Below, piece by piece: positions 24,209-31,422 of a stretch of DNA of 36,568 nt. The stretch's first letter is position 1. Each line of letters opens with the position of its first letter. This DNA is from an uncultured Oscillospiraceae bacterium (lineage in GTDB: Bacteria > Bacillota > Clostridia > Oscillospirales > Oscillospiraceae), in the NCBI GenBank assembly GCA_910588975.1, contig CAJUSE010000017.1, positions 1 to 36,568 of the forward strand, read 5' to 3'. The translations under genes and the position numbers were made by a program. The notes beneath the pieces were generated by a model. It was not told the origin of the DNA. It did not search any database and worked only from the letters and a program-made list of their open reading frames with translations.

Positions 24209-24388
24209 TTACGGTTCGTCCGCTCCCCGCTCCCGGAGCAGCTCCTCCATGGCCTGGCGGTGGCTGCCCGTCACCACCGCCGCCCAGCGGCGCAGGACCG
24301 TATTGTTATAAATGCCGTACCGGCGTTTCAGCTCGCTCAGCTCCTCCACCTCGGCCAGGGGGCGAAACTGCTCGGGGAAATCCGTCAT
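24209..24388 (-). CDS. Small hypothetical protein, 59 residues, divergent from an XRE gene
   Basis: A 60-codon open frame from the ATG at 24388 to a TAA at 24209-24211, with AAGGTG before the start. The product begins MTDFPEQFRPLAEVEELSEL and continues KRRYGIYNNTVLRRWAAVVTG, then a helical HRQAMEELLRERGADEP end. It is charged, helical and has no membrane segment. I recognise no family. It is transcribed away from the XRE gene, and the common 88-base gap holds two copies of a palindromic operator, so both genes are probably controlled by the XRE protein. It could be a small antitoxin-like or DNA-binding partner; that is a guess from layout only. Its codon use matches the GC-rich surroundings. 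Confidence 0.55.
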   Translation of the reverse strand: MTDFPEQFRPLAEVEELSELKRRYGIYNNTVLRRWAAVVTGSHRQAMEELLRERGADEP

Positions 24389-24410
24389 ATCATCACCTTC
24401 TTCCTCATAA

Positions 24411-24452
24411 TATCTGAATTTAAGATAAATGTCAATATCTGAATATCAGATA
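24411..24452. promoter_or_regulatory. Two-copy palindromic operator TATCTGA-N3-TCAGATA
   Basis: TATCTGAATATCAGATA (24436-24452) is a perfect palindrome with a three-base centre. TATCTGAATTTAAGATA (24411-24427) is a second copy with one mismatched pair. Starts are 25 bases apart. They fill the AT-rich gap between the divergent 59-residue and XRE genes and mark the probable binding site of that XRE protein. Confidence 0.72.
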
Positions 24453-24476
24453 ACATATGATATGATCGGTGATGAA

Positions 24477-24725
24477 ATGAAAAATGAAGTGCTGCGTTTT
24501 GCCCGGATCCGGGATCTGCGCATCGACCGGGGGCTGACCCAGAGCCAGATCGCCCAGGTGCTGAATGTAAAGCAAAACACCTATTCCCAGTATGAGATCG
24601 GGGTGCTCAACTACCCCCTGGATGTGGTCATCCGCCTGGCCGAGTACTACGGCACCAGTACGGATTACCTGCTGGGGCTCACTGACGTGGCCGAGGCCTA
24701 TCCCCGACGGAGACGGCAGGCATAA
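24477..24725 (+). CDS. XRE-family transcriptional regulator, phage-repressor-like
   Basis: An 82-residue protein that is almost only a helix-turn-helix domain. The core is RFARIRDLRIDRGLTQSQIAQVLNVKQNTYSQYEIGVLNYPLDVVIRLAEYY, followed by GTSTDYLLGLTD, the ending common in small Cro/CI-like repressors of Clostridia. It finishes with a basic PRRRRQA tail. The start is uncertain: ATG at 24477 has GGTGA four bases upstream, ATG at 24462 is also in frame, and earlier starts would overlap the operator. It probably represses itself and the divergent 59-residue gene. Confidence 0.85.
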   Translation: MKNEVLRFARIRDLRIDRGLTQSQIAQVLNVKQNTYSQYEIGVLNYPLDVVIRLAEYYGTSTDYLLGLTDVAEAYPRRRRQA

Positions 24726-24727
24726 AT

Positions 24728-24770
24728 AGAGGGTATTTCTCTATTCGAGAAATACCCTCTGTTTATAATT
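24728..24770 (+). terminator. Terminator after the second XRE gene
   Basis: A perfect 14-base stem AGAGGGTATTTCTC / GAGAAATACCCTCT with a TATTC loop, then GTTTATAATTT. Confidence 0.85.
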
Positions 24771-24798
24771 TGAATTTCTGCTCTGTTTGCGGTACAAT
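24770..24798 (+). promoter_or_regulatory. Promoter of the ybaK / GTPase-Rae1 operon
   Basis: TTGAAT (24770-24775) and TACAAT (24793-24798), 17-base spacer, 43 bases before the ybaK start codon. Confidence 0.68.
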
Positions 24799-24841
24799 AG
24801 GGAAAGATACGGAAAACCTGTTCCCTTGGGAGGGCTGCCAT

Positions 24842-25321
24842 ATGGCTGAGGACAAAACCAATGTGATGCGGCTGCTGGACCAGAAAAAGGTGCCCTACAC
24901 CCCCCGGCAGTACGACGTGAGCGACGGCACTCTGGACGCCGTCACCGCCGCTGTGCGGCTGGGGGTGGAGCCTGAAAGCTGTTACAAGACACTGGTCACC
25001 GTGGGGGCCAGCAAGCGCAACTACGTCTTTGTGGTCCCCAGCACCGGGGAGCTGGACCTGAAGGCTGCCGCCAAGGCGGCAGGGGAGAAGTTCATCGAGA
25101 TGATCCCCCAGGCCCAGCTCCTCCCCCTGACGGGTTATATCCACGGGGGATGCTCCCCGGTGGGCATGAAGAAGCGGCTGCCCACCTTTATCGACGCCTC
25201 GGCCCAGGGCCTGGACGAGATGACCGTCTCGGCGGGCAAGGTGGGCCGGCAGGTGACCCTGAAGCCCCAGGACCTGTGCGATTTCGTGGGGGCGAAATTT
25301 GCCGGGATAGCAAAAGCATGA
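24842..25321 (+). CDS. ybaK: YbaK/EbsC Cys-tRNA(Pro) deacylase-type protein
   Basis: A 159-residue YbaK-fold protein that in characterised bacteria hydrolyses Cys-tRNA(Pro) formed by misacylating prolyl-tRNA synthetase. Family features are NVMRLLDQKKVPYTPRQYDV at the N terminus, RLGVEPESCYKTLVTVG with the conserved Lys-Thr, FVVPSTGELDLKAAAKAAG, the GYIHGGCSPVGMKKRLPTFID block with its Gly-Gly-Cys-Ser-Pro-Gly loop, and a C-terminal SAGKVGRQVTLKPQDL. The length is normal. GGGAGGG stands before the ATG at 24842; a longer frame to 24770 reads over the promoter. Thirty-one bases separate it from the ribosomal GTPase-nuclease fusion with no terminator between, so the two are likely one operon concerned with translation fidelity. 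Confidence 0.92.
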   Translation: MAEDKTNVMRLLDQKKVPYTPRQYDVSDGTLDAVTAAVRLGVEPESCYKTLVTVGASKRNYVFVVPSTGELDLKAAAKAAGEKFIEMIPQAQLLPLTGYIHGGCSPVGMKKRLPTFIDASAQGLDEMTVSAGKVGRQVTLKPQDLCDFVGAKFAGIAKA

Positions 25322-25352
25322 AAAACGCAGGAAATAGAGAGGGAGATGTTCT

Positions 25353-27980
25353 ATGGACAAGCTGACCCTGGGCATCCTGGCCCATGTGGATGCGGGCAAG
25401 ACCACCCTCTCCGAGGCCCTGCTCTACCGTGGGGGCGCCCTGCGGAAGCTGGGCCGTGTGGACCACGCCGACGCCTTTCTGGACACCGATACCCTGGAGC
25501 GGGAGCGGGGCATCACCATCTTTTCCAAGCAGGCCGTCCTGCCCCTGGAGGATGTGGAGCTGACCTTGCTGGACACCCCCGGCCACGCCGACTTCTCCGC
25601 CGAGGCGGAGCGGGTGCTGGGGGTGCTGGACTGCGCCATTTTGGTGGTCTCCGGCCCCGATGGCCCCCAGGGCCACACCCTGACCCTGTGGAAGCTGCTG
25701 GAGCGGCACAATGTGCCTGTGTTCCTGTTTCTCAACAAGATGGACCAGCCCGGGGTGGACCGCCACGCCCTTTTGGACAAGCTCCACGCCAGCCTGTCCC
25801 CCGCCATTTTGGACCTGGCCGGCCACGGCGGCGCCGAGTTCTGGGAGGAGGCCGCCCTGGGGGACGAGGAGGCTTTGGAGGAGTACATGGCCCAGAGTGC
25901 CCTCTCCAACGCTACCCTCCGGCGGCTCATCGGGGAGCGGAAGCTCTTTCCCTGCCTCTTTGGCTCGGCGCTGAAGCTGGAGGGGGTGGACGAGGTGCTC
26001 GCCGCCCTGGCCCGCTTTGCCCCCCGCCCCCTCTACGGGGAGGAATTCAGCGCCCGGGTGTTCAAGGTCTCCCGGGACCCATCAGGGACCCGGCTCACCC
26101 ATTTGAAGGTCACCGGGGGCACATTAAAGGTGAAAACCGTACTGGAGACCGGGGAGAAGGTGGACCAGATCCGCATCTACTCGGGGGCCAAGTTCACCGC
26201 CGTGGACACCGCCGGGCCGGGCACCGTCTGCGCTGTGGTGGGCCTTGCCCAGACCGCTCCCGGCCAGGCGCTGGGGGCAGAGGGCCCCTGGGCTCCGCCG
26301 GTGCTGGAGCCCGCCCTGGCCTACCAGCTCATCCTGCCCCCGGGCACCGAGGCCCACACCGTCATGCCCAAGCTGCGCCAGCTGGCCGAGGAGGATCCCC
26401 AGCTCCATCTGGAGTGGAACGAGGCCCTGGGGGAGGTCCACGTCCGGCTCATGGGCCAGGTCCAGGCGGAGATTCTCCAGCGGGTCATCGCCGACCGGTT
26501 CGGCCTGGCGGTGGAGTTCGGCCCGGGCAGCATCGTCTACCGGGAAACCATCCGCAACCGGGTGGAGGGAGTGGGTCACTTTGAGCCCCTGCGCCACTAT
26601 GCCGAGGTCCACCTGCTGTTGGAGCCCCTGCCCCCGGGCAGCGGCATGGAGTACGCCACCGCCTGCTCCACCGATGTGCTGGCCCTGAACTGGCAGCGGC
26701 TCATTTTCACCCATCTGGCCGAGAGGGCCCACCGGGGTGTGCTCACCGGCTCGGCCATCACCGACATCCGCATCACCATCCTCACCGGCCGCTCCCATCT
26801 GAAGCACACCGAGGGGGGCGACTTCCGCCAGGCCACCTACCGGGCGGTTCGCCAGGGCCTGCGGAAGGCGGACAGTGTCCTGCTGGAGCCCTGGTACGAC
26901 TTCCGGCTGGAGGTGCCCACCGCCAGCCTGGGCCGGGCCCTCAGCGACCTGCAGCGGATGGGGGGCGAGTGTGATGACCCGGTGAGCGTGGGGGAGGAGA
27001 GCGTCCTCACCGGCGCCGCCCCTGTGTCCCAGCTCCGAGACTACGCCAGTCAGGTCACCGCCTACACCCGGGGCATGGGCCGGCTCACCTGCACCAGCGG
27101 GGGCTACCGCCCCTGCGCCGACCAGGAGGCCATTGTGGCCGGACTGGGCTACGACCCTGACCGGGACGTGGACGACCCCTGCGGGTCGGTGTTCTGCGCC
27201 CACGGGGCGGGATTCAACGTGCCCTGGAACCAAGTAGAGGAGTATATGCACCTGGAGGGGCTGGACCTGGCAGAGCCAGAGGAGGAAGAGGCCCCGGCTC
27301 CCCCTCCCACCGCCCCCAAAAAGACCGCTGGGGGCGGCCTGGCCGCCGACAAGGAGTTACAGGCCATTTTTGAAAAGACTTACGGGCCCATTAAGCCCCG
27401 GGCCTTCCAGCCGCCCCCCAAGCCCGCCCGCCACGACCTGCGGGACAGCCCCCACCCCAAGCGCCCCCTGGTCCAGCCGAAAACCGGGCCGGAATACCTG
27501 CTGGTGGACGGCTACAACATCATCTTCGCCTGGGAGGAGCTGGCCAAGCTGGCCCGGGAAAATCTGGATGTGGCCCGCAAGACCCTGATGGACCTGCTGA
27601 GCAACTATCAGGGATATCGGAAAAACCGGGTCATTCTGGTCTTTGACGCTTACAAGGTGCCCCAAGGCACCGGCTCGGTGATGAAATACCACAACATCCA
27701 TGTGGTCTACACCAAGGAGGCCGAGACCGCCGACGCCTACATTGAGAAGGCCAGCTATGAGCTGAGCAAAGAGGGGGGCCGGGTCCGGGTGGCCACCTCG
27801 GACGCCGCCGAGCAGTTCATCATCCTGGGCCACGGGGCCCTGCGGCTCTCCGCCCAGGACCTGCGAAGTGAGGTGGAGAGCGTGGAGGGGGAGATCGCCG
27901 CCATCCTCCGCCAGAACAACGTCCGTCTTCCCGCCGGGGAGATGGAGGCCGCTTTCCGCCGTGCCGGGAAGAAACCGTAG
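25353..27980 (+). CDS. TetM/EF-G-like ribosomal GTPase fused to a YacP/Rae1-type NYN ribonuclease
   Basis: An 875-residue two-part protein. Residues 1 to ~640 are a translational GTPase of the TetM/TetO ribosomal-protection type: G1 AHVDAGKT (10-17), RGIT (52-55), DTPGH (74-78), NKMD (128-131), then EF-G-like domains II-V; the domain IV/V region has YRETI, LPPGSGMEY and GGDFRQATYRAVRQGL. A Pro/Ala/Glu linker (about 645-710) leads to an NYN domain at about 714-850 that closely follows Bacillus Rae1 (YacP): LLVDGYNIIFAW with Asp719, VFDAY with Asp765, TKEAETADAYIEKAS with Asp794 and VATSD with Asp817. Rae1 cleaves mRNA in the ribosomal A site, the place where the GTPase part should bind. The TetM loop SPVST that contacts the tetracycline site is replaced (SHLKH), so drug protection is doubtful. 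The TAG stop lies in a repeat element. Confidence 0.9.
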   Translation: MDKLTLGILAHVDAGKTTLSEALLYRGGALRKLGRVDHADAFLDTDTLERERGITIFSKQAVLPLEDVELTLLDTPGHADFSAEAERVLGVLDCAILVVSGPDGPQGHTLTLWKLLERHNVPVFLFLNKMDQPGVDRHALLDKLHASLSPAILDLAGHGGAEFWEEAALGDEEALEEYMAQSALSNATLRRLIGERKLFPCLFGSALKLEGVDEVLAALARFAPRPLYGEEFSARVFKVSRDPSGTRLTHLKVTGGTLKVKTVLETGEKVDQIRIYSGAKFTAVDTAGPGTVCAVVGLAQTAPGQALGAEGPWAPPVLEPALAYQLILPPGTEAHTVMPKLRQLAEEDPQLHLEWNEALGEVHVRLMGQVQAEILQRVIADRFGLAVEFGPGSIVYRETIRNRVEGVGHFEPLRHYAEVHLLLEPLPPGSGMEYATACSTDVLALNWQRLIFTHLAERAHRGVLTGSAITDIRITILTGRSHLKHTEGGDFRQATYRAVRQGLRKADSVLLEPWYDFRLEVPTASLGRALSDLQRMGGECDDPVSVGEESVLTGAAPVSQLRDYASQVTAYTRGMGRLTCTSGGYRPCADQEAIVAGLGYDPDRDVDDPCGSVFCAHGAGFNVPWNQVEEYMHLEGLDLAEPEEEEAPAPPPTAPKKTAGGGLAADKELQAIFEKTYGPIKPRAFQPPPKPARHDLRDSPHPKRPLVQPKTGPEYLLVDGYNIIFAWEELAKLARENLDVARKTLMDLLSNYQGYRKNRVILVFDAYKVPQGTGSVMKYHNIHVVYTKEAETADAYIEKASYELSKEGGRVRVATSDAAEQFIILGHGALRLSAQDLRSEVESVEGEIAAILRQNNVRLPAGEMEAAFRRAGKKP

Positions 27981-28050
27981 GGGCCGGCCCGACACCCCCA
28001 GCCACGGCAAATCCCGATTGCATCTCCCGTAGGGGCCGGCCTGCGGCCCC
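27976..28050. repeat. GTAGGGGCC half-element repeat overlapping a stop codon
   Basis: CGTAGGGGCCGGCCCG (27976-27991) and CGTAGGGGCCGGCCTG (28028-28043) are direct repeats 52 bases apart; the second continues into GCGGCCCC. They match the left end of the palindromic elements at 158 and 24086. The TAG at 27978-27980 in the first copy ends the GTPase-Rae1 gene. The element may be a rearranged or broken copy. Confidence 0.55.
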
Positions 28051-28080
28051 TTCAAACCCATACAGAAAGGATGGACCGTC

Positions 28081-28527
28081 ATGCAGTACAGAAAAGCCAC
28101 TCTGGAGGATATCCCCACCCTGGGCAAGCTGCGCAAGCTCCAGCTCATCGACGAGGGCTATGCCCCCGAGGGGGATATGGACACCGAGCTCTCCGCCTTC
28201 TTCCACCGCCACATGGCCGACGGCTCCATGGTGGAGTGGGTGGCCGAGGAGGAGGGAGAGATCATCGCCACCGGGGCGGTGGTCTTTTACGATTTCCCTC
28301 CCGCCTTCTTTAACCCGGTGAGCATTCGGGGCTATGTGACCAATATGTACACCGCCCCCGCCTACCGGGGCCGGGGTATTGCCACCCACATGCTGGGCCT
28401 TGTGAAGGAGGAGGCCAAGGCCCGCCGGGTGGGGCTCATGTGGCTGGGAGCCTCCAAGCTGGGCCGGCCGGTCTACGAGAAGTTCGGCTTCCACGAGGAT
28501 AACTCCTGGCTGGTGATGGAGCAGTAA
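28081..28527 (+). CDS. GNAT-family N-acetyltransferase
   Basis: A 148-residue GNAT acetyltransferase. The N-terminal YRKATLEDIPTLGKLRKLQL is typical, the acetyl-CoA binding motif A is VTNMYTAPAYRGRGIATHMLGLVKEEA (about 90-116) with the R-G-R-G-I-A pyrophosphate loop, and motif B is LGASKLGRPVYEKFGFHE. The acceptor substrate is unknown. AAAGGATGG precedes the ATG. It begins 100 bases after the GTPase-Rae1 gene, across the repeat element; no promoter was recognised, so it may be read from the upstream operon. Confidence 0.88.
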   Translation: MQYRKATLEDIPTLGKLRKLQLIDEGYAPEGDMDTELSAFFHRHMADGSMVEWVAEEEGEIIATGAVVFYDFPPAFFNPVSIRGYVTNMYTAPAYRGRGIATHMLGLVKEEAKARRVGLMWLGASKLGRPVYEKFGFHEDNSWLVMEQ

Positions 28528-28558
28528 AGCCCCTAAAGCAGCAAAAGGAGGGTACATG

Positions 28559-29185
28559 ATGAAACGGAACCTCATATTGCTTGCCTGCCTGCTGGGCATT
28601 GGCCTTTTCCTGCTTGTGGGGCGGCAAGGCCCGGAGGAAAAGGAGCAGGAGACCGCCATAAAATCGGAAAGCCTTGTTTCCGTAGGACAGTCCCTGTCCG
28701 CTCTGAACGATAACCTCCCGGCGGGAGAGGTGTATGACCGCCCCGACGGCCTGCCCGATACGGCGCTGATCTGCTTTGGGGAGAAGGGCTCGGACACCAG
28801 CTATGTGTTTTTCGGCACCCAGGGGGTGGACTATCTGCCCTGCATGGAGCAGTACCCGGAGCGGGTGAACTGCTGCGGGGTGGCGGCCCCGGTCTCGGCC
28901 CTTTTTCCGATGACTTCGGAGGTCATGCCCCTTGCTGACTTCTTCGAGGGAATTGGCATATCGGAGTATCACTATGAGGAGGAGGCCGATGTGGCCCTGG
29001 GCTGGGTAACATTTTCCTGTGGGGAATACACGGTATTCATCAACGCTAACCAGCGGAAGGGCGAGGACTGGACCTACACCGGCGCCAGGGAAATCCAGGG
29101 GAACGCCCCGGCAGTGGTCATGGATACGGAGATCGAGGCGGCGAATGTCCGCTTTTTTGAAGAACATTTTGGGGCGGGGCAGTAA
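28559..29185 (+). CDS. Unrecognised membrane-anchored or secreted protein, 208 residues
   Basis: I do not recognise a family. The N terminus MKRNLILLACLLGIGLFLLVGR is one hydrophobic signal or anchor helix. It is followed by a charged linker and a globular part with Cys residues (ALICFGEKGSD, YLPCMEQY, VNCCGVAAPVSALFP, TFSCGEYTVFI) and many acidic residues. The Cys pair Cys-Cys near the middle might form a disulfide if secreted. ATG codons stand at 28556 and 28559; AGGAGGGTAC fits the second better. It starts 31 bases after the GNAT gene and is followed by a terminator, so it is probably the last gene of that unit. Orphan proteins of this kind are frequent in gut Clostridia. Confidence 0.75.
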   Translation: MKRNLILLACLLGIGLFLLVGRQGPEEKEQETAIKSESLVSVGQSLSALNDNLPAGEVYDRPDGLPDTALICFGEKGSDTSYVFFGTQGVDYLPCMEQYPERVNCCGVAAPVSALFPMTSEVMPLADFFEGIGISEYHYEEEADVALGWVTFSCGEYTVFINANQRKGEDWTYTGAREIQGNAPAVVMDTEIEAANVRFFEEHFGAGQ

Positions 29186-29205
29186 AGTCTGCCGCCCTGA
29201 AACAG

Positions 29206-29242
29206 GAGGAGCCCCGGCTATGCCGGGGCTCCTCTATTTTTT
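29206..29242 (+). terminator. Terminator after the membrane-anchored unknown
   Basis: GAGGAGCCCCGGC (29206-29218) pairs with GCCGGGGCTCCTC (29222-29234), TAT loop, then TATTTTTTG. Confidence 0.9.
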
Positions 29243-29256
29243 GATCTCAATGGGGG

Positions 29257-29841
29257 TCAGGCGCCTGCCTCCTGGGCCGCCCGTTGGGCCTGGCGGGCCT
29301 TGCGGCGCTTCTTCCAGCCCAGGTAGCGGTCCTCCTCGCTGAAGATACAGCCGCAGTATTTTTGCATATAAAGCCCCAGGGCCCGGGCCTCGTCCTGGCC
29401 CTCCTGGTAGTGGGGGGAGAAGTCGTAGGGGGCGAATTTCACCCCGTAGACCTGGGCCAGCTTCTCCCCAGTCTCCAGAATGAGGGGGGTATTTTGGTAG
29501 GGGCTCACCGTCAATGTGGTGCAGAAGGCGTCAAAGCCGTGGTCGGCAGCATATTTGGCCGTGGCCCCCAGGCGGACGGCGTAGCAGTAATTGCACCGGC
29601 CGGGGATGTCGCTCACCACCGCCTTTACGAAGGTCTCCAGGCCGTATTCGTCCTGCTCGATAAGCTCCATGTCAATGCTCTTGGCATACTCCCGCAGGCA
29701 GTTGCGGCGCTCCCGGTATTCGGTGAAGGGGTGGATGTTGGGGTTGTACCAGAAGCTCACCGGCTCGATGCCCTCCCCCCGGAGCTGCTTGACGCAGGCC
29801 ACCGAGCAGGGGGCGCAGCAGGTGTGCATGAGTAGTTTCAT
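29257..29841 (-). CDS. queH: Epoxyqueuosine reductase QueH
   Basis: A 194-residue QueH (formerly DUF208) protein. It reduces epoxyqueuosine to queuosine in tRNA and is a non-orthologous replacement for QueG. The Cys set is present: MHTCCAPCSV near the N terminus, DIPGRCNYCYAVRLGATA in the middle and QKYCGCIFSEEDR near the end, together binding a 4Fe-4S cluster and a neighbouring iron. FWYNPNIHPFTEYRERR and TTLTVSPYQNT are also family blocks. The C terminus is a basic KKRRKARQAQR tail. AAAGGAGGTCC precedes the ATG at 29841. No other queuosine gene is in the window, so the gene is an isolated unit with its own promoter. Confidence 0.94.
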   Translation of the reverse strand: MKLLMHTCCAPCSVACVKQLRGEGIEPVSFWYNPNIHPFTEYRERRNCLREYAKSIDMELIEQDEYGLETFVKAVVSDIPGRCNYCYAVRLGATAKYAADHGFDAFCTTLTVSPYQNTPLILETGEKLAQVYGVKFAPYDFSPHYQEGQDEARALGLYMQKYCGCIFSEEDRYLGWKKRRKARQAQRAAQEAGA

Positions 29842-29890
29842 AGGGTTGGACCTCCTTTGGACAGCCAGGGATGATGGGTTTTATACAGGC

Positions 29891-29919
29891 ATTGTAGCAA
29901 AACCCGCCGGAAAATGCAA
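29891..29919 (-). promoter_or_regulatory. Promoter of queH
   Basis: On the minus strand TTGCAT (29914-29919) and TACAAT (29891-29896) with a 17-base spacer, about 50 bases before the start codon. Confidence 0.65.
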
Positions 29920-29932
29920 GGCAAGCCCGGCC

Positions 29933-29961
29933 TTGCGTGAGTTGGGGCGGCGTGATATACT
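29933..29961 (+). promoter_or_regulatory. Promoter of the second GNAT gene
   Basis: TTGCGT (29933-29938) and TATACT (29956-29961), 17-base spacer, divergent from the queH promoter. Confidence 0.6.
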
Positions 29962-29987
29962 TGTGAAAAACGCTAGGGAGGGGTTTT

Positions 29988-30485
29988 ATGGAACTGCACA
30001 CAGAGCGGCTGGCTATCCGTTCGTTGGTGGAGGGGGACTGGCCGGAGATGAGGGAGATTTTTCTCGATTTTAACCGCTCGCCCTATGTCCGTTACGACAG
30101 GCCCCTGCCCACCGGGGACGAGGAGTCCAAAGCCCTGGTACGGCAGTTTATGGACGGCGGCTACTTCTTCATCGTCCGCACCCTGGAGGAGGGGCAAATG
30201 GTGGGGTATGTGTGCTTTCACCGGGAGGGAGAGGACTACGACCTGGGCTATTGCTTTCACTCGGCCCACCAGAGAAAGGGCTACGCCCGGGAAAGCGTGA
30301 GCGCCCTGCTCTCCTTTATGGCCCAAACCTATCCTGTGGCCCGCTTTATGGCGGGGACTGCCCTGGACAACACCCCCTCCTGTGAATTTCTGAAAAAGCT
30401 GGGCTTTACACTGGTATCTACCCAGCAGGTCTGTTTTGACGGCTCCTTCTCTTTTCAGGGGGGCAATTTTGAGCGCAAGCCCTGA
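29988..30485 (+). CDS. GNAT acetyltransferase, RimJ/RimL type
   Basis: A 165-residue GNAT protein of the RimJ/RimL-like Acetyltransf_3 group. It begins MELHTERLAIRSLVEGDWPEM, the classical start of that group, has GYVCFHREGEDYDLGYCFHSAHQRKGYARESVSALLSF with the acetyl-CoA loop (about 80-115), and ends with the NTPSCEFLKKLGF motif. Homologues acetylate protein N termini, but also small amines and antibiotics; the acceptor here is not known. GGGAGGGG stands before the ATG. It has its own promoter. Confidence 0.87.
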   Translation: MELHTERLAIRSLVEGDWPEMREIFLDFNRSPYVRYDRPLPTGDEESKALVRQFMDGGYFFIVRTLEEGQMVGYVCFHREGEDYDLGYCFHSAHQRKGYARESVSALLSFMAQTYPVARFMAGTALDNTPSCEFLKKLGFTLVSTQQVCFDGSFSFQGGNFERKP

Positions 30486-30491
30486 CAAACA

Positions 30492-30530
30492 CAAAAAAAG
30501 AAGCGGGCGGCCCATCCGGGCCGCCCGCTT
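30492..30530 (-). terminator. Terminator of the SGNH hydrolase gene
   Basis: AAGCGGGCGGCCC (30501-30513) pairs perfectly with GGGCCGCCCGCTT (30518-30530). On the minus strand it is followed by a run of seven T; on the plus strand the tail is poor, so it may stop the GNAT transcript only partly. Confidence 0.88.
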
Positions 30531-30543
30531 GCTGTCTCGTTTC

Positions 30544-31320
30544 TTATTCCCCAAAGGCGTACTTGTCCACCAGCTTTTGGAGGGTGGCGGCCTTGGCAGG
30601 ATCCAGGGCGCAGGCGATCTGGCTCTTGTCATTCACCGGACCCAGGAAATACTGCTTCACCCGCAGATAGGGGGCGGGGTCGCTCATGTCCTTCTGGAAC
30701 TCGGCCATGGCGGCGGCTACCTCTTCCCGGTGGCCCTCGGCGATGGGGTAAGTGTCGTAGCTCTTGGGGGAGAGGCCCTCCACCTTCTCGCCGAAGATGG
30801 CGGCGTAGGCGGCCATAGCGATGACGTAGGAGCCGTAGGGGGAGGCGTGCTCTCCGTCCACCCAGTACATGTCGATGTCGGGGTGATGATAAAACACATC
30901 CTCAAAGACATTGCCCGCCACGGTGAGCTTCACATCGTACTGCTTGCTCAGGGTGGTGAAAATGTCGTACATCCCCTTCTGGTGGTCGGGGTCCCGCTTC
31001 TCGGCCCAGGGCATGGTCTGGATGGGGGTGACCCCACACTGGCGGGCCAGGGCGATGATCTTGCCGGCGTCCTCCAAAGTCTCCTCCTTGCTGGGGCAGG
31101 GGGAGTGGGCAGCCTGCTGCATGACCATGTAGTCAAAGCCGCCGTGGAGGAGGGCAAAGCGCAGCTCGGTGAGCTGCTTGTAGTGCCAGCCGTAGGTGAC
31201 GCCGGGGTGGGCCTGCATGGCCACCTCCACATCCTTGCCCCGCTGGGCGCAGATGTCGGCGAAGATCTGGGGCATGTCGTTGTAGAAGGTGTGGCTATTG
31301 CCCAGGAACAGAACTTTCAT
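30544..31320 (-). CDS. SGNH/GDSL-like hydrolase (DUF4886 type)
   Basis: A 258-residue hydrolase-like protein. Block I is VLFLGNSHTFYNDMPQIF with the candidate nucleophile Ser9 and the Asn/His pattern of the DUF4886 branch; a Gln/His-rich MVMQQAAHSP (about 85-94) fits block III, and DGEHASPYGSYVIAMAAYA gives the block V Asp-x-x-His pair. No signal peptide is visible, so it should act in the cytosol, probably as an esterase or acyl-hydrolase. It has its own strong promoter (31360-31388) and terminator. AAAGGAGG precedes the ATG at 31320. The exact substrate is unknown. Confidence 0.82.
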   Translation of the reverse strand: MKVLFLGNSHTFYNDMPQIFADICAQRGKDVEVAMQAHPGVTYGWHYKQLTELRFALLHGGFDYMVMQQAAHSPCPSKEETLEDAGKIIALARQCGVTPIQTMPWAEKRDPDHQKGMYDIFTTLSKQYDVKLTVAGNVFEDVFYHHPDIDMYWVDGEHASPYGSYVIAMAAYAAIFGEKVEGLSPKSYDTYPIAEGHREEVAAAMAEFQKDMSDPAPYLRVKQYFLGPVNDKSQIACALDPAKAATLQKLVDKYAFGE

Positions 31321-31359
31321 GTGAAATTCCTCCTTTTTGTGTGGGGCCCTCTATTCGCC

Positions 31360-31388
31360 AGTATACCATCTATGGAAAAATGTGTCAA
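31360..31388 (-). promoter_or_regulatory. Sigma-A promoter of the SGNH hydrolase gene
   Basis: On the minus strand TTGACA (31383-31388) and TATACT (31360-31365), 17-base spacer. Confidence 0.82.
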
Positions 31389-31422
31389 TCAACGGGGAGG
31401 GGAGAGCGCTTTCGCTCACGGC

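Noticed and set aside
25353..27300. Tetracycline resistance determinant
   Set aside because: The GTPase part resembles TetM, but the loop that contacts the tetracycline site is not conserved and a nuclease domain is fused; I do not call it a resistance gene.
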